DNA of 64,000 nt. Source: Cladopsammia gracilis (taxonomy: Eukaryota; Cnidaria; Anthozoa; Scleractinia; Dendrophylliidae). This document shows, piece by piece, positions 47,310-57,675 of the stretch. Each line of letters starts with the position of its first letter. The stretch's first letter is position 1. The notes beneath the pieces were generated by a model. That model worked only from the letters and a program-made list of their open reading frames with translations. It was not told the origin of the DNA and did not search any database. The position numbers and the translations under genes were made by a program. The DNA is taken from contig JAJGOT010001030.1 of assembly GCA_022457155.1 (NCBI GenBank), positions 1 through 64,000 on the forward strand, read 5' to 3'.

Positions 47310-48430
47310 GGGTCTATTGTGCGCCAACATCGTGCTCCAAGCTTCATCAAAGCTTGTCTCATCCATGCCATTTTCCATGAAAGAAGACTTTGTATCTATA
47401 AAGTAAAAAGTTCTATCTCTTATTGCCAATTCCATCAACGTAAATTATTTTCAGTGCTTGGTCTCGCGGTTCACCCATGGTAGATAGAGAGCCATTTATT
47501 TAAAGAATTCTTGGAAACGGCTGTAATTGTTAAATACACTTGAACTGCACCTACATGAATGCGCATAAATGAAATAGCTAAGGTGGCTGGGCGGTGAAAA
47601 TGTCGACATCAAGTTCTCGACTTGAGTTCGGCTGTGTTAAATTGTAAAATTGCTGGAAGAGACTTGGGGTCTATTGTGCGCCAACATCGTGCTCCAAGCT
47701 TCATCAAAGCTTTTCCTGGCGTAACATCCATTACCATCACTGAAGTTTGTCTCATCCATGCCATTTTCCATGAAAGAAGACTTTGCATCTATAAAGTATC
47801 TCTTATTGCCAATTCCATCAACGTAAATTATTTTCAGTGCTTGGTCTCGCGGTTCACCCATGGTAGATAGAGAGCCATTTATTTAAGGAATTCTTGGAAA
47901 CGGCTGTAATTGTTAAATACACTTGAACTGCACCTACATGAATGCGCATAAATGAAATAGCTAAGGTGGCTGGACGGTGAAAATGTCGACATCAAGTTCT
48001 CGACTTGAGTTCGGCTGTGTTAAATTGTAAAATTGCTGGAAGAGACTTGGGGTCTATTGTGCGCCAACATCGTGCTCCAAGCTTCATCAAAGCTTTTCCT
48101 GGCGTAACATCCATTACCATCACTGAAGTTTGTCTCATCCATGCCATTTTCCATGAAAGAAGACTTTGTATCTATAAAGTAAAAAGTTCTATCTCTTATT
48201 GCCAATTCCATCAACGTAAATTATTTTCAGTGCTTGGTCTCGCGGTTCACCCATGGTAGATAGAGAGCCATTTATTTAAAGAATTCTTGGAAACCGCTGT
48301 AATTGTTAAATACACTTGAACTGCACCTACATGAATGCGCATAAATGAAATAGCTAAGGTGGCTGGGCGGTGAAAATGTCGACATCAAGTTCTCGACTTG
48401 AGTTCGGCTGTGTTAAAATTGTAAAATTGC
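47310..48430 (-). pseudogene. Three tandem ~385-bp units with ART-like gene remnants
   Basis: TGTCGACATCAAGTTCTCGA recurs at 47601, 47984 and 48377 (383 and 393 bp apart). On the minus strand each unit encodes a piece NFSDGNGCYARKSFDEAWST, then MLAHNRPQ, matching DFSDGNGFYLCKDFELAMNT-AYNR of the gene at 50441. The key Tyr of GFYL is C-Y in these units. The first unit lacks part of the segment. They are decayed exon duplicates, not genes. Confidence 0.75.
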
Positions 48431-48557
48431 TGGAAGAGTCTGTGCTGTTTGTTGCTAATCGTTTGCATATTCTTCCTTCAGCCAAACGCACTACATTTTG
48501 TCCGCAGTCGGTGGAAATGGCTGTGGACAGGCTGTTATTTATATTTTCCCATATCAT

Positions 48558-50138
48558 CTACCAGTAGGACTCAGGCAGGCTTAAGACATCACAGAACACA
48601 GCCGAGTGAAGAGACTTCTGAAACTCGTGTGCAAACGAGTCTGAAATCAGACACATTTGGTAAGAGGATGGTTTTGGCTCGAACACCAACTCGGTCTCGT
48701 TTCTCGTCACTGTAGCCACGGGTCCTTCAATCAAGTCATACGAACTAAAACTCTGTAGCATTGTTGCTGTTACCTCATTGGTTCTAAAGGAAGATACAAT
48801 TTCTCTCCATTTTTCTTGATTTCCGTCCAAATCCAGATTCTGAGCTTTATGTAGACACTCGCGACTGACTACAAAAATTAAAATGGCCGGCTTTGTTGTG
48901 ATACTTTTCCCCCAATTCAAGGCATCGTCCATCCTGTTGGTTAAATAAAATCCCTTTCCACAACTAAAATCGCGCTTCTGTCGTCCAGCATACAAATATA
49001 TTCCCTGAACTAAAATATTTTGCGCACTTTCATGGTCTGTTCCATGGTAAAGGACAGTGTTTTGTTCGTCATATGGGACAAGGCCACTGAGTTTAGCCTG
49101 AATCGCGTCAGTTTCGGATTCCTTTGTTTCGAGGTTCATGATGTTGACGTGGGTGAAATCGACATTACTTTCAATTTCTTCGTTAGGTATTTGGAACCAA
49201 GTATTCGTTAGGCTGCTTTGAAAAGGAAATTTGGAAGTCAGAGGAGACAGCAAAGGGTTGTATTTAAATTCGTCTTCAATAAACAACTGTGCCCACTCAA
49301 CCGCTTCAATGTGCTGTGTAGTGCTTCCTACGAACGCCGAGCGTGTCATTATGGTCTCAACGGCTGTGCTTAAAGGATCGAAACCGATAGATTCAAGCAG
49401 TTTAATAGTGATTGGGGTTTTGTCCGCATTGACAACAGATTCACTGTTTTCTTCCAAAAAGAACTTGATCCAGTCGCTCAGTGTCCGATGATTACGGTGT
49501 TCTGGTGGTATTTGTTTCAGACCGTCGAGGAAATCCAGTTTGAGTCCCAGCAAAGCACTCAGTTGAGCCATGTCGCTTTTGAAGAGAACGTTGTCTTCTT
49601 CCGTCATCTTAAAGCTTGCTTTTTCTTCTTCTTCGCCAACTTTACTTAAAACGTTTTCAAGATGCTTGTGTTGTTCGTGACAATTTTGGTAGTTTTCCTT
49701 GTAAAGTAGGTATTTATATCCTTTGATGGCTTCTTGAGCATTGTGAATTGCGTGCTCGAGATCCTGAAGACTGGCATGTTTCTCTTTATCTTCGTGTCTT
49801 GTCGAGTTTATTCTACGGAGCCAAAGTTTGAACATGAACGAACGGTATTCGAGTTCACCTATCTCAAGGAAGCGCAGCGACTCGAAGAGAAGAACTTTAG
49901 AACTCCCTGCTTTTTTAGCTTTTTCGTGGAGCAACTTTTTCACAGGCGATTCTGTTCTTTCTCTAGCCTCTGAGGGTTGGATAAACACACGGAGCTTCTT
50001 ATCTTTTTCCGCTAAACTTTCAAAATCCCCGAAAACGTAATCACCTTCTAAAACGCTAAACACACAGGGCCTCTTCCTCCGCAGCAGTTTGGAAACTATA
50101 TTGGCACGTTGCAAACTGGAAGTTGAACAAGAAGCCAT
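48558..50138 (-). CDS. Death-like + ADP-ribosyltransferase-like (DUF3990-like) protein
   Basis: About 526 aa if translation starts at MASCSTSSLQ (50138); an upstream in-frame ATG at 50264 would add 42 residues lacking similarity in the sister copy. N-terminal ~200 residues: basic start, then charged helices (LEHAIHNAQEAIKGYKYLLY) probably coiled-coil. Middle: DMAQLSALLGLKLDFLDGLK... DWIKFFLEEN... TPITIKLLESIGFDPLSTAV, six-helix death-fold-like in pattern. C-terminus: VLYHGTDHESAQNILVQGI, RDFSCGKGFYLTNRMDDALN, YDLIEGPVATV. The H of YHGT, the Y of GFYLT and the E of IEGP are kept in all family copies here and suit an H-Y-E ART fold. Single exon. Enzyme activity is inferred only. Confidence 0.75.
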   Translation of the reverse strand: MASCSTSSLQRANIVSKLLRRKRPCVFSVLEGDYVFGDFESLAEKDKKLRVFIQPSEARERTESPVKKLLHEKAKKAGSSKVLLFESLRFLEIGELEYRSFMFKLWLRRINSTRHEDKEKHASLQDLEHAIHNAQEAIKGYKYLLYKENYQNCHEQHKHLENVLSKVGEEEEKASFKMTEEDNVLFKSDMAQLSALLGLKLDFLDGLKQIPPEHRNHRTLSDWIKFFLEENSESVVNADKTPITIKLLESIGFDPLSTAVETIMTRSAFVGSTTQHIEAVEWAQLFIEDEFKYNPLLSPLTSKFPFQSSLTNTWFQIPNEEIESNVDFTHVNIMNLETKESETDAIQAKLSGLVPYDEQNTVLYHGTDHESAQNILVQGIYLYAGRQKRDFSCGKGFYLTNRMDDALNWGKSITTKPAILIFVVSRECLHKAQNLDLDGNQEKWREIVSSFRTNEVTATMLQSFSSYDLIEGPVATVTRNETELVFEPKPSSYQMCLISDSFAHEFQKSLHSAVFCDVLSLPESYW

Positions 50139-50440
50139 ATCGAACACGTAAATACAAATAGCGTCGAAATCGAAGTGATATCTAGCATGTCCGATAGGTA
50201 TAACGTTGGATAAATTCAAGTGACATAGAATAAACCAATCATACACCTCCACGGTAAATGGCACTCCATCTTAAACGTAGGGAGAATTTCTCTTTTTAGT
50301 CATTCGATTTTCATTGATGTCATATCGTGGATGAAACAATCAATTCTCATGCAGGATCAAAGAAATATTTTCATCCAATTGGATGTGTGATTAATTACTA
50401 TTCCATAATTATTAACATTTCTAGGAATGAGTGACAATAA
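50139..50440. promoter_or_regulatory. Shared divergent promoter region of the ART-like pair
   Basis: About 300 bp separate the two start codons of head-to-head genes. The paralogous region 39481-39740 keeps related sequence (TTTCTAGGAAT..GGAAACATTCA), although the plus-strand partner gene is missing there. A bidirectional promoter is inferred from spacing; no certain TATA box. Confidence 0.45.
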
Positions 50441-51388
50441 ATGGGAAACATTCAAGAAGACTTTTTCATGCGTAAAGGAACAAAGATGGCTGAATCGAGT
50501 TTAAGCATGGTCGTCGAATTGTGGTGTATTTGGCTAAAAGAAGTACCTACAAGCGATTATGAACAAACAGCAGAGACTCTAGAAGCAATTCTTCGATGGT
50601 TAACACGGCCGAGGATCGAGAATTTGATGACATTTGCAACGCCCTGGCAACTTGACTCATTTCTATGTGTTGTTAGGGCTGGCAGTACAAATATCTTTTC
50701 GAAGTGTAACCTCTTTCCGTACCCGGATAAGAAAGCTGTATTGAATACTTGGTTCCAGCTTTCCCCTAGGGGCGAACTAAAACAGGCTGTGACCGTGATT
50801 AATGTTAATAGTGAAGGCGAGAGAAGGAAGTGTTACACTACTCAGCATAGGAATGAATTTCCCCAGTCACTGTCAACGCGCGATTACGAAGTCTTCTATC
50901 ATGGAACAACGCACAGAAGCGCCATAAATATAATAGAAAAAGGAATCATCTTGACAAAAGGAGGTAACCTGAAGGATTTCAGTGATGGCAATGGATTTTA
51001 CCTTTGCAAAGATTTCGAGCTAGCTATGAACACGAAGTGGGCGTACAATAGAAGTAGGGATACTGCTGTACTTGTGTTTAGAGTGCGGGAAGCTAGTTTG
51101 AGAAATGAAACAAATGGTTTGGATCTAGAGAGCAACATGGAAAAGTGGAAAGAGGTGGTCAGCAATTTTCGCCTAAAAAAGCGTTCCCAAAAACTTATAG
51201 CAGACGACATTGATTTCATTGAAGGGCCTATCGCTAGCGGGGGCCAAAGCTACGAAAATCCTGTCCCGATGCTAAATGGGCCTGATGGCAGGTACAAGTA
51301 TCAGTTGTGCGTGAGAAGAGACGGTTGTGCTCGATTATTTCATCAAAGTCTCCACTCGGCGTTGTTGTTTGAACCGGCACCGCGTTAA
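50441..51388 (+). CDS. Short ADP-ribosyltransferase-like (DUF3990-like) protein
   Basis: 315 aa in one exon. The first ATG (MGNIQEDFF) and a second at residue 15 (MAESSLSMVV) are both possible starts. Residues ~20-60 (VVELWCIWLKEVPTSDYEQT-AETLEAILRWL) resemble only the C-terminal part of a death-like domain. The C-terminal ~180 residues carry the family motifs EVFYHGTTHRSAINIIEKGI, KDFSDGNGFYLCKDFELAMN and DFIEGPIASG, then a conserved YKYQLCVRRDGCARLFHQSL end. Overall identity with the 526-aa neighbour is moderate, so they are old paralogues. Probably intracellular: no signal peptide or TM. Function unknown; NAD-dependent modification is a hypothesis. Confidence 0.75.
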   Translation: MGNIQEDFFMRKGTKMAESSLSMVVELWCIWLKEVPTSDYEQTAETLEAILRWLTRPRIENLMTFATPWQLDSFLCVVRAGSTNIFSKCNLFPYPDKKAVLNTWFQLSPRGELKQAVTVINVNSEGERRKCYTTQHRNEFPQSLSTRDYEVFYHGTTHRSAINIIEKGIILTKGGNLKDFSDGNGFYLCKDFELAMNTKWAYNRSRDTAVLVFRVREASLRNETNGLDLESNMEKWKEVVSNFRLKKRSQKLIADDIDFIEGPIASGGQSYENPVPMLNGPDGRYKYQLCVRRDGCARLFHQSLHSALLFEPAPR

Positions 51389-51892
51389 GTGGAACTTTTA
51401 CATTTTGTATTGATTTCTGACGAATTTTCCTTCAGTGGATCTGCAGCGCCAACTGTGGCTGTGGAGCTCAATAATCAATTTTGAATGACGCAGTCTGGAA
51501 AACGTCAATTTTAATTAAAAGAGAAGTAAAACATGATCTTTATGTCGACAATCACTTTGATAACATAGTATAAACAAGGCTGATACCACGTTGAACATTT
51601 AACGCGACAACTCAGCAGTGTTTTACACCGAGAAAGGTCAAGTGGCATTTATTGAGATAGTAGTTAATTTATTAAAGTAGTGGTGGGGAGAGCGAATCAT
51701 AATTTTTAACCTAAAATCTAGGCAGGACAAAAGGCCACAATTGTTGATATTAATAAATGGGAGAAGGCTACAATTTAACAGAAGGTTATAAACCCTAAAC
51801 AGCTCTATTATAATACTCGTAGAGTTCTTGTTCTTAAGAGTTGTCCCTTGGACAACTGCAATCTCCAGATGATTTGTTTTTGGAACTGGAAC
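51389..51892. other. Intergenic, nothing recognised
   Basis: 3' flank of the ART-like gene; the minus-strand 90-codon frame has no recognisable domain. Confidence 0.4.
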
Positions 51893-52135
51893 ATGGGGGA
51901 TCAATATCACAACTCAGATGAGGATGTTGATATAGAACATAACATGTAATAGGATTGTCGATATCTGTATAGATTAAGATAGTTGTCATGGGGGATCAAT
52001 ATCACAACTCAGATGAGGATGTTGCTATAGAACATAACATGTAATAGGATTGTCGATATCTGTATAGATTAAGATAAGTTATCATAGGGGATCAATACTG
52101 AGAACTCAGATGCGGGTGTTGATATAGAACATTAC
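51893..52135. repeat. ~95-bp tandem repeats, 2.5 units
   Basis: GGGGATCAATATCACAACTC recurs at about 51896 and 51991 and, diverged, at 52086 (AATACTGAGAACTC), each followed by GATATAGAACATAACAT-like sequence. Confidence 0.85.
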
Positions 52136-52259
52136 ATTAATAGCGCCACAATTTTTCACTAAGCAACATTTCTAATAATGGCTTGCCTCGAGTAATCTCT
52201 CCACCCCTTCTCCCGCCATTGAATAATCGCCCAATCTTGTCCATCAGTCTGGTATCGAT

Positions 52260-53184
52260 ACCTTTGATGACACTTTTACAATGTTTGACAGCAAAGACAC
52301 TGCTGATAAATTCTTGCAGTATTTGAATAATTGTCACAACAGTATCAAATTTACCATTGAATATGAACAAGACAACTCGATTCCGTTTTTAGACATCCTC
52401 GTTAAACGCTGCCAAAACAACACTTTCATGACTTCCATCTACCGGAAGAAAACATTCACGGGGTTATACACCAAATGGGATTCCTTCACCCCGCGCAAGT
52501 ACAAAATAAATCTCATCCGCACCCTCACTTATCGCTGCTACAGGATTTGCTCCTCTTCATTGTTGCTGAAATCTGCCCTTGATGAGCTTCGAAAGCTTCT
52601 TCTTCAGAACGGTTACCCTCAAGGGATAATCAACTTTCACGTTAATGATGTTATAAACAGAAACATTAACAAGTCAAACAACCATGTCTCCACTGTTCCT
52701 ATATAAGAAAGATATTATTATCCTGCTACCTTATTTAGGTTTACATAGCAACCAAATCTCTAAACGTCTTAAATCTTGTGTATACAATTTTTACTCTTGT
52801 GTCAACCTTAAAATTATTTTTCAAAACACTCGCCGCATCAAATCTTTCTTCCCGTACAAGGACCGCTTAAATCGTTCTCAACAGTCTAAAGTTATTTACA
52901 AAGCCAGTTGTTGGGATTGTGAAGAATTTTACATTGGTAAAACTAAACGACGGCTTCATGATAGAAAAACTGAGCATTTTAAGGCCCTCGCTAAGGATGA
53001 CCGCACATCAGCCATTGCTGACCATGTTAACACCACTGGACACAACATCAAGTGGGATTATTTTGATATCTTAGCGTCGGGCAAAACTGATTTCCACTGT
53101 AAAATCAAAGAAACATTGTTTATACAAGAACTGAAGCCAGCTTTTAAGGCAAACGTCAGTAGCGAGAAGCTGATGCTTTATTAA
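52260..53184 (+). pseudogene. Penelope-like element fragment with GIY-YIG domain
   Basis: Frame 1 (52281-52706): NSIPFLDILVKRCQNNTFMT, SIYRKKTFTGLYTKWDSF, the RT thumb region with the FLD motif typical of Penelope-like elements. Frame 2 (52684-53184): IYKASCWDCEEFYIGKTKRR, LHDRKTEHFKAL, the GIY-YIG endonuclease with its Y-x-G-K and downstream R/H. The two frames meet at about 52690, so a frameshift separates RT and endonuclease. The RT core (YADD-type) is missing upstream: 5'-truncated. A different lineage from the copies at 8.6 and 13.9 kb. Confidence 0.8.
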
Positions 53185-53366
53185 TTAGCTGTTTCTTTTT
53201 ATATAATTACTGATCCTCATCAAATCCTATTGTTCTCTGTCTGCATTATATCAACGATTGCAGCGTGATTAGGAGTTTTGATTCCAAGTGTCTGAGGAAA
53301 ACGGGGGCGGTCCTTTTTGTTAGCAAGGGAAATTATCAGGGGTAATACTAAACGTGCTAAAACAGA

Positions 53367-53434
53367 CTAACTGCAATATTTTTAGTATTGCGGTGTGCAC
53401 GCTGCAATATTAAAAATATTGCATTGCAGTTAGC
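53367..53434. repeat. Hairpin, ~68 bp
   Basis: GACTAACTGCAATATTTTTA... pairs with ...AAATATTGCATTGCAGTTAG; small foldback, perhaps its own MITE. Confidence 0.7.
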
Positions 53435-53450
53435 CCGTTTTTACCACGTT

Positions 53451-53914
53451 TAAAGTGCACCTAACCCCAATTTTTTTTTCGCTTAATCAACTCTATGTAC
53501 GTTGAAAAATCGAATACTGAAATATTTCTTGTTTTTAACGTCGTGTTAGTGAGTTATAGAGATTTAAAATTAACAAAATGCTAATTTGATGATGTCATTT
53601 TAGGATTCATTTAATATACAACTACTTGATTTTACCTCCAAGGAATATTTTTTACGAATCAATTGACTGTCCACAGTTTATATTTAGTATTTCTCAAATT
53701 GATTTTCCTTAAGCCGTATACTGCGTATTGTAAATTGACGTAGAAATAATGGCAAAATCCTAAAATGATGTCATCAAATTAGCATTTTGTAACTTCAAAT
53801 CTCTATAACTCACTAACGCGACGTTAAAAACAAGAAATATTTCACTATTCGACTTTTCGACGTACATAGAGTTGATTATAAAGCGAAAAAAAATTGGGGG
53901 TTAGGTGCACTTTA
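53451..53914. mobile_element. 464-bp foldback MITE
   Basis: Arms of about 155 bp, outermost TAAAGTGCACCTAACCCC and complement GGGGTTAGGTGCACTTTA, inner ATGATGTCATTTTAGGAT and its complement. It ends exactly where the Crypton-like reading frame loses homology. Confidence 0.88.
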
Positions 53915-54240
53915 AGTATCCCGCTCTGATGATTTCGTTATTAAAAGACCGTTTGGGTCTTACCCTTATTATTTTTGCCGCTAACATTTGTTTAAATTGG
54001 AATCCCACTATGTCCCCTTTTGGCTTATGCAAAGCTCGCAAATAAAACACGTTATCATGGTTATCACTGACTTCTATTGGGACATGAGACATATATTTCT
54101 TACACAGTTCAACCGGGCAACGATCTACATTAGTCAAATTCTTATATGCCCGAACAACTTTCCTTTTGATACGCAAATGGCCCAATCCCCCATTATTAGT
54201 CTTACTTATATCCTCGGTGTACTGCAAAAATTCACTCCCC
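53915..54240 (-). pseudogene. Crypton-like tyrosine recombinase fragment
   Basis: Minus-strand frame LQYTEDISKT region through VDRCPVELCKKYMSHVPIE and NVFYLRALHKPKGDIVGFQF. RCPVxLxKKYxS...FYLxxL is a conserved block of the Crypton-derived/DUF3504 proteins (as in the ZMYM and QRICH1 families). The frame then enters the MITE at 53914, where the remaining recombinase (PLG-N-L and the catalytic Tyr) should follow. Fragment only. Confidence 0.6.
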
Positions 54241-54433
54241 GATGCGAACTCTGCGTTATAAAAATCGCTGATTCGTCTTCCGATGAATCCTCCATGCTTC
54301 CAACAAGTGAGCTAGGTACTGAATAAAATGACTGAGTACTCTGGGTTATAAAGTATGCAAATTTTTGTGAACATTCTCGTCAACAACAAATAAATTCAAT
54401 ACTAATGTTCACACATGATCGTAGTTACATAAT

Positions 54434-54800
54434 CCTCACAACAACTGAGGAATTGAGGGTTATGTAATCGCCACCGCACTGTATAGTGTACGTAGTCACA
54501 AGAAGTGCTAATTTCATTGTTATAGCTGTATTCAAAATCAATGTAACAGCCAAAGGGGCGGCTAAAATCGAGGATATAATGTATAGGGAGAACAATGCGA
54601 TTTTGTGAGGATAAATTGTCATTAGCTAAATAATCTTCACAACAACTGAGGATTTGGGGGTTACGTAATGGCCACCACACTGTATACGTAGCAACAATAA
54701 GTGCTAATTTCATTGTTATAACTGTATTCAAAATGAAAACAACAGCCAAAGGGGTGGCTAAAATCGAAGATACAATGCAGAAAGAAAACAATGGGTTTTG
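54434..54800. repeat. ~207-bp tandem duplication, 1.8 units
   Basis: TCACAACAACTGAGGA(A/T)TT begins at about 54434 and 54641, with shared TAATTTCATTGTTATA.CTGTATTCAAAAT and AACAGCCAAAGGGG.GGCTAAAATCGA. The 129-aa minus frame is made of these repeats and is not a gene. Confidence 0.85.
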
Positions 54801-54820
54801 ATGAGAAACAGTAATTATAA

Positions 54821-54933
54821 TAGATAATTACTGAGGCTCACAGCATTATTAGGTATATTGCAGGCAGCTGAGGGCGCAGCCCGAAGCTGCCTGCAATATA
54901 CCTAATAATGCTGCGAGCCTCAGTAATTATCTA
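54821..54933. mobile_element. 113-bp near-perfect palindrome
   Basis: Arms of 49 bp (TAGATAATTACTGAGGCTCA...GGCAGCT) with a 15-bp loop and one to two mismatches; MITE-like hairpin. Confidence 0.88.
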
Positions 54934-56461
54934 CTAAAGATCAACTGTTAAGTTTTGTACTTAATCTCGGTCCCAGTCCCTTTTTACTACTATATAAGTA
55001 TCGTTTTTAACACTAACGGTCACTTTTGAAAATGTATGTAGTAGCATACGAAACGTCAAGTTTTTATCAAAAATGAATAAGTTCAATATGTTTATCACCG
55101 CGGTTTGTGTTCTATTTCTCAAAAATAGTAATGTATTATTCGTGTACGGATGAACGCACAGCGCCATAACAAAAGTTTTATCTGCCCGGCAACTTTCATG
55201 CACAAGCTTGTCTCGGGCGCCCCGGACTTCAATTTATCGGCGACAATTCTTGACAATCCTCGGTGTATTTCATGATCCATGATCCTGTTGGCTATTTTTT
55301 TGCCATTTTCTCGATGGGCTATAAATGGTTCGCGTTTTGCTTTTAAACATAAACTTATGGAGAGTTGAATAACATTTTTCGAAAGAAGATTGTGTTGTCC
55401 ATTATTATGTGTTTGTTCATTCATTACATAGGTTGAAAAGTGATTTTATGAAAACAAAACAAGACTTGGATTTTATAGTTCTAACTTCACTCGCGTGGCC
55501 TTACGCAAATATGTTTATGTATTTTTGCAATTTTGATTTCCAAATCAGTTTCTTGGGTAATTTGTGATAAGCAACAGGTGTATTTTATTCGGAAAGTAGT
55601 CGTACTAGTTATTCTAGAAGGAGAAAAAGTTGTTTTTGTGAACTTTTGTGAGTCTAATTAGGCTGTTTTAGCAACAGGACGCGAACTCAAGTCAGGACGT
55701 CGCGCTCGCGGAATAGGACTGGGAACTAGCATATTTGGCGCGCGTCTTCAAGCCGACGTCGTGTTGAGGACGTGAGATTGACTGTTTTGGCGTCCTTGCG
55801 AAGACGTGAAGAAAACAAGAGGTAAAATACTTTTTATTTCACTTGATAGGCTTAAATTTCGTTCTGTGTTGTACCTTAGTCTTTGCTGAAGCAACACATG
55901 TTGTATATATATTAAGAACATGACGAAAAATTGACCACATTTCGCTTCTTTGCCATCCTCCGAAATGTTTACCTCGATGCGAATTTTTATCAGTGTTTAT
56001 ATTTTCGAATCCACTTTAGGTGAAGAGCAATGGCTGAAGGAACTAAAAAGTAAGTGTAAGTCGTTTTGTACGAAGTTTGTTCATTCATACGATTTGGAAA
56101 TTATTTAACGTACACGAAAGCTTTGAAGCTGCAAATTGTTTTTTTTTAACTACTTCGCACTTTCGCTTTTTAAGTATCTACACACAAAAAAATGAACATG
56201 GTATGAACTTCTTAGAGTTTCGTACAATTTGAGAGTTGAAAACTTTCGGTAAATTTTACTATAAGTGCAAGGGTAACACTTGTTTCATTTTTGAACAAAA
56301 GGTCGGGTTAGGATAAAAATTATTTTGATTGAATTCATCATTTGTTTGTATTATTTTACCTATAATTTAAGCTTAATTCTCGAACTTAGTCTCAAGCTAT
56401 AATTAAGTTCAACCCTATTCTCGTGTTATTGAATTTTAGATCTTCGATGAATTAGACAGAG
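54934..56461. other. Upstream region of the Myb-like gene
   Basis: 55119-55200 shares a short piece with 35700 (GTACGGATGAACGCACAGCG). Around 55680-55820 the word GACGTCG/GACGTG recurs in a GC-rich patch, a possible promoter. A potential tiny first exon, ATGGCTGAAGGAACTAAAAA with a GTAAGT donor, lies at about 56030, but its phase does not join cleanly to the next open frame. Confidence 0.4.
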
Positions 56462-57204
56462 GAAAAGGACGTCTTGCTTCTAAAAGAAATGGGTGGACAG
56501 AGGATCTTCAATTATAAAGCTGGTAGCAGAGAGCGAGGGGCCGTATGGCAAGTGATCGCTACTAATCTAAACTGTTACCAGGAGCTGTTTGATCAGGTCA
56601 CTACTAGGGGCGTAAGAGACAGATTCACGCTTCTCTCGAGGCGATACAAGTCCAAGACGTCTCGTGAACTGAAGAGCTCAGGTCTCGGTGGAGAAGAACT
56701 CACTGAGTTTGAACTGTTAATCGAGGACATGATTTCTTTGAGCGACGAATGTGACAAGAAAACGGAGGCAGAAGCAGAGAGCGCTAAAGCGAATGCCAAC
56801 GCTGATCGGCAAAAAGCAGTGGAGATCAGAAAAAAGGCAATGGAGACCATGGGTGAAAGTAAAAAGAGGCTGGCTGACACAGACGAGGAAGTGAAAGAAA
56901 AGAAGACAAAGAGAAGATCTGGAGTTGACACGATGTCTTGGTTAAAAGAGAAAACAGAAATCGATGCCAAAATGAAAGAGAGAGAGAGATCGAAGAACAG
57001 AAGCAAGAGAAAGAAATTGAAAGAAAAGAAAGGAACGAGCAGATGGCTCTACTACGCCAACAGCTACAAATGCAGATAGAAAGTCAACAGCAACAGCAAC
57101 AACAACAAAACATGATTCAACAACAACTTATGGCAATGATGCAGCAGCAACAACAGCAGTTTCAGCTGATGTTTTCAAATGTTTACAAAGCTGATAAGAA
57201 ATGA
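56462..57204 (+). pseudogene. Myb/SANT-like DNA-binding coiled-coil protein, frameshifted
   Basis: Frame 1 (to 57079) reads EEKDVLLLKEMGGQRIFNYK, ERGAVWQVIATNLNCYQELF, TTRGVRDRFTLLSRRYKSKT: a Myb/SANT-like trihelix with W and the VRDRF helix, as in transposon-associated and domesticated Myb_DNA-bind_4/5 proteins. An acidic/basic coiled coil follows. In the GAGAGAGAGAGA tract near 56978 the sensible continuation moves to another frame (IEEQKQEKEIERKERNEQMA, then poly-Q with MMQQQQQQ) ending at 57204. Frame 1 instead ends in an unrelated basic tail. Either a pseudogene or a sequencing slip in the GA repeat; probably a two-protein partner gene of a Harbinger-type element, or a derived host gene. 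Confidence 0.65.
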
Positions 57205-57620
57205 ATTGTCGTCGATTTTCTGGCAAAATATTGTTGCGTTAGTTTGAAGGCTTGATTGTAAGACATTTAAAAGTCATATTTTTTCACACAAATTTGCCTT
57301 TATTATGATGACATATTTTTCTTCTTGTTGATAGCTTTCCTAGCTCTCAGTATATGCCTGTTTGACAAATATGCTAGGAAGAGAATTAGTGTCGATTACT
57401 CTTGCTTTTTAAACAGAAAAGTACAAGTTAGACAGTTTGATTTGTTGCCCATGGACTTTGTTGATAAAAGAAAAAATGTTCTCTGTCATTTTACCTTTTT
57501 TCTAGCTGATTCATAATACATTAGTAGTTAAGGACTTGGCGGTACCAGATCAGTTTTGCAAAACTGATCTGATACCAAGCCAAGTCTTAACTACTTCCCA
57601 TCTGTTGGATTAAAAAATAT
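57205..57620. other. 3' flank and hairpin
   Basis: Perfect-looking hairpin 57523-57595 (AGTAGTTAAGGACTTGGC... / ...GCCAAGTCTTAACTACT) with an inner palindrome CAGTTTTGCAAAACTG. Otherwise nothing recognised. Confidence 0.7.
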
Positions 57621-57675
57621 AGAAAAATCAAATGAAACTATATGTTAATAAAAACAAAATGGTGCGTTTATTCCA

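Larger units (their letters stand above)
44880..50470. repeat. Segmental duplication, right block (partner about 29128-39740)
   Basis: Starts with CCTGGATATGGCATTGTCTG (compare 29128) and ends just inside the start of the plus-strand ART-like gene (compare about 39740). The order is the same in both: RRM5 exon, intron DNA, ART-like gene. The left block gained the ISL2EU-like element and the 64-bp satellite; the right block gained a LINE fragment and the ~385-bp tandem units. Confidence 0.8.

Noticed and set aside
54402..54791. 129-aa minus-strand frame
   Set aside because: Made of two tandem 207-bp repeats; no domain.
56030..56049. Tiny first exon ATGGCTGAAGGAACTAAAAA with GTAAGT donor
   Set aside because: Phase could not be joined to the Myb-like frame without meeting a stop, so not annotated as coding.
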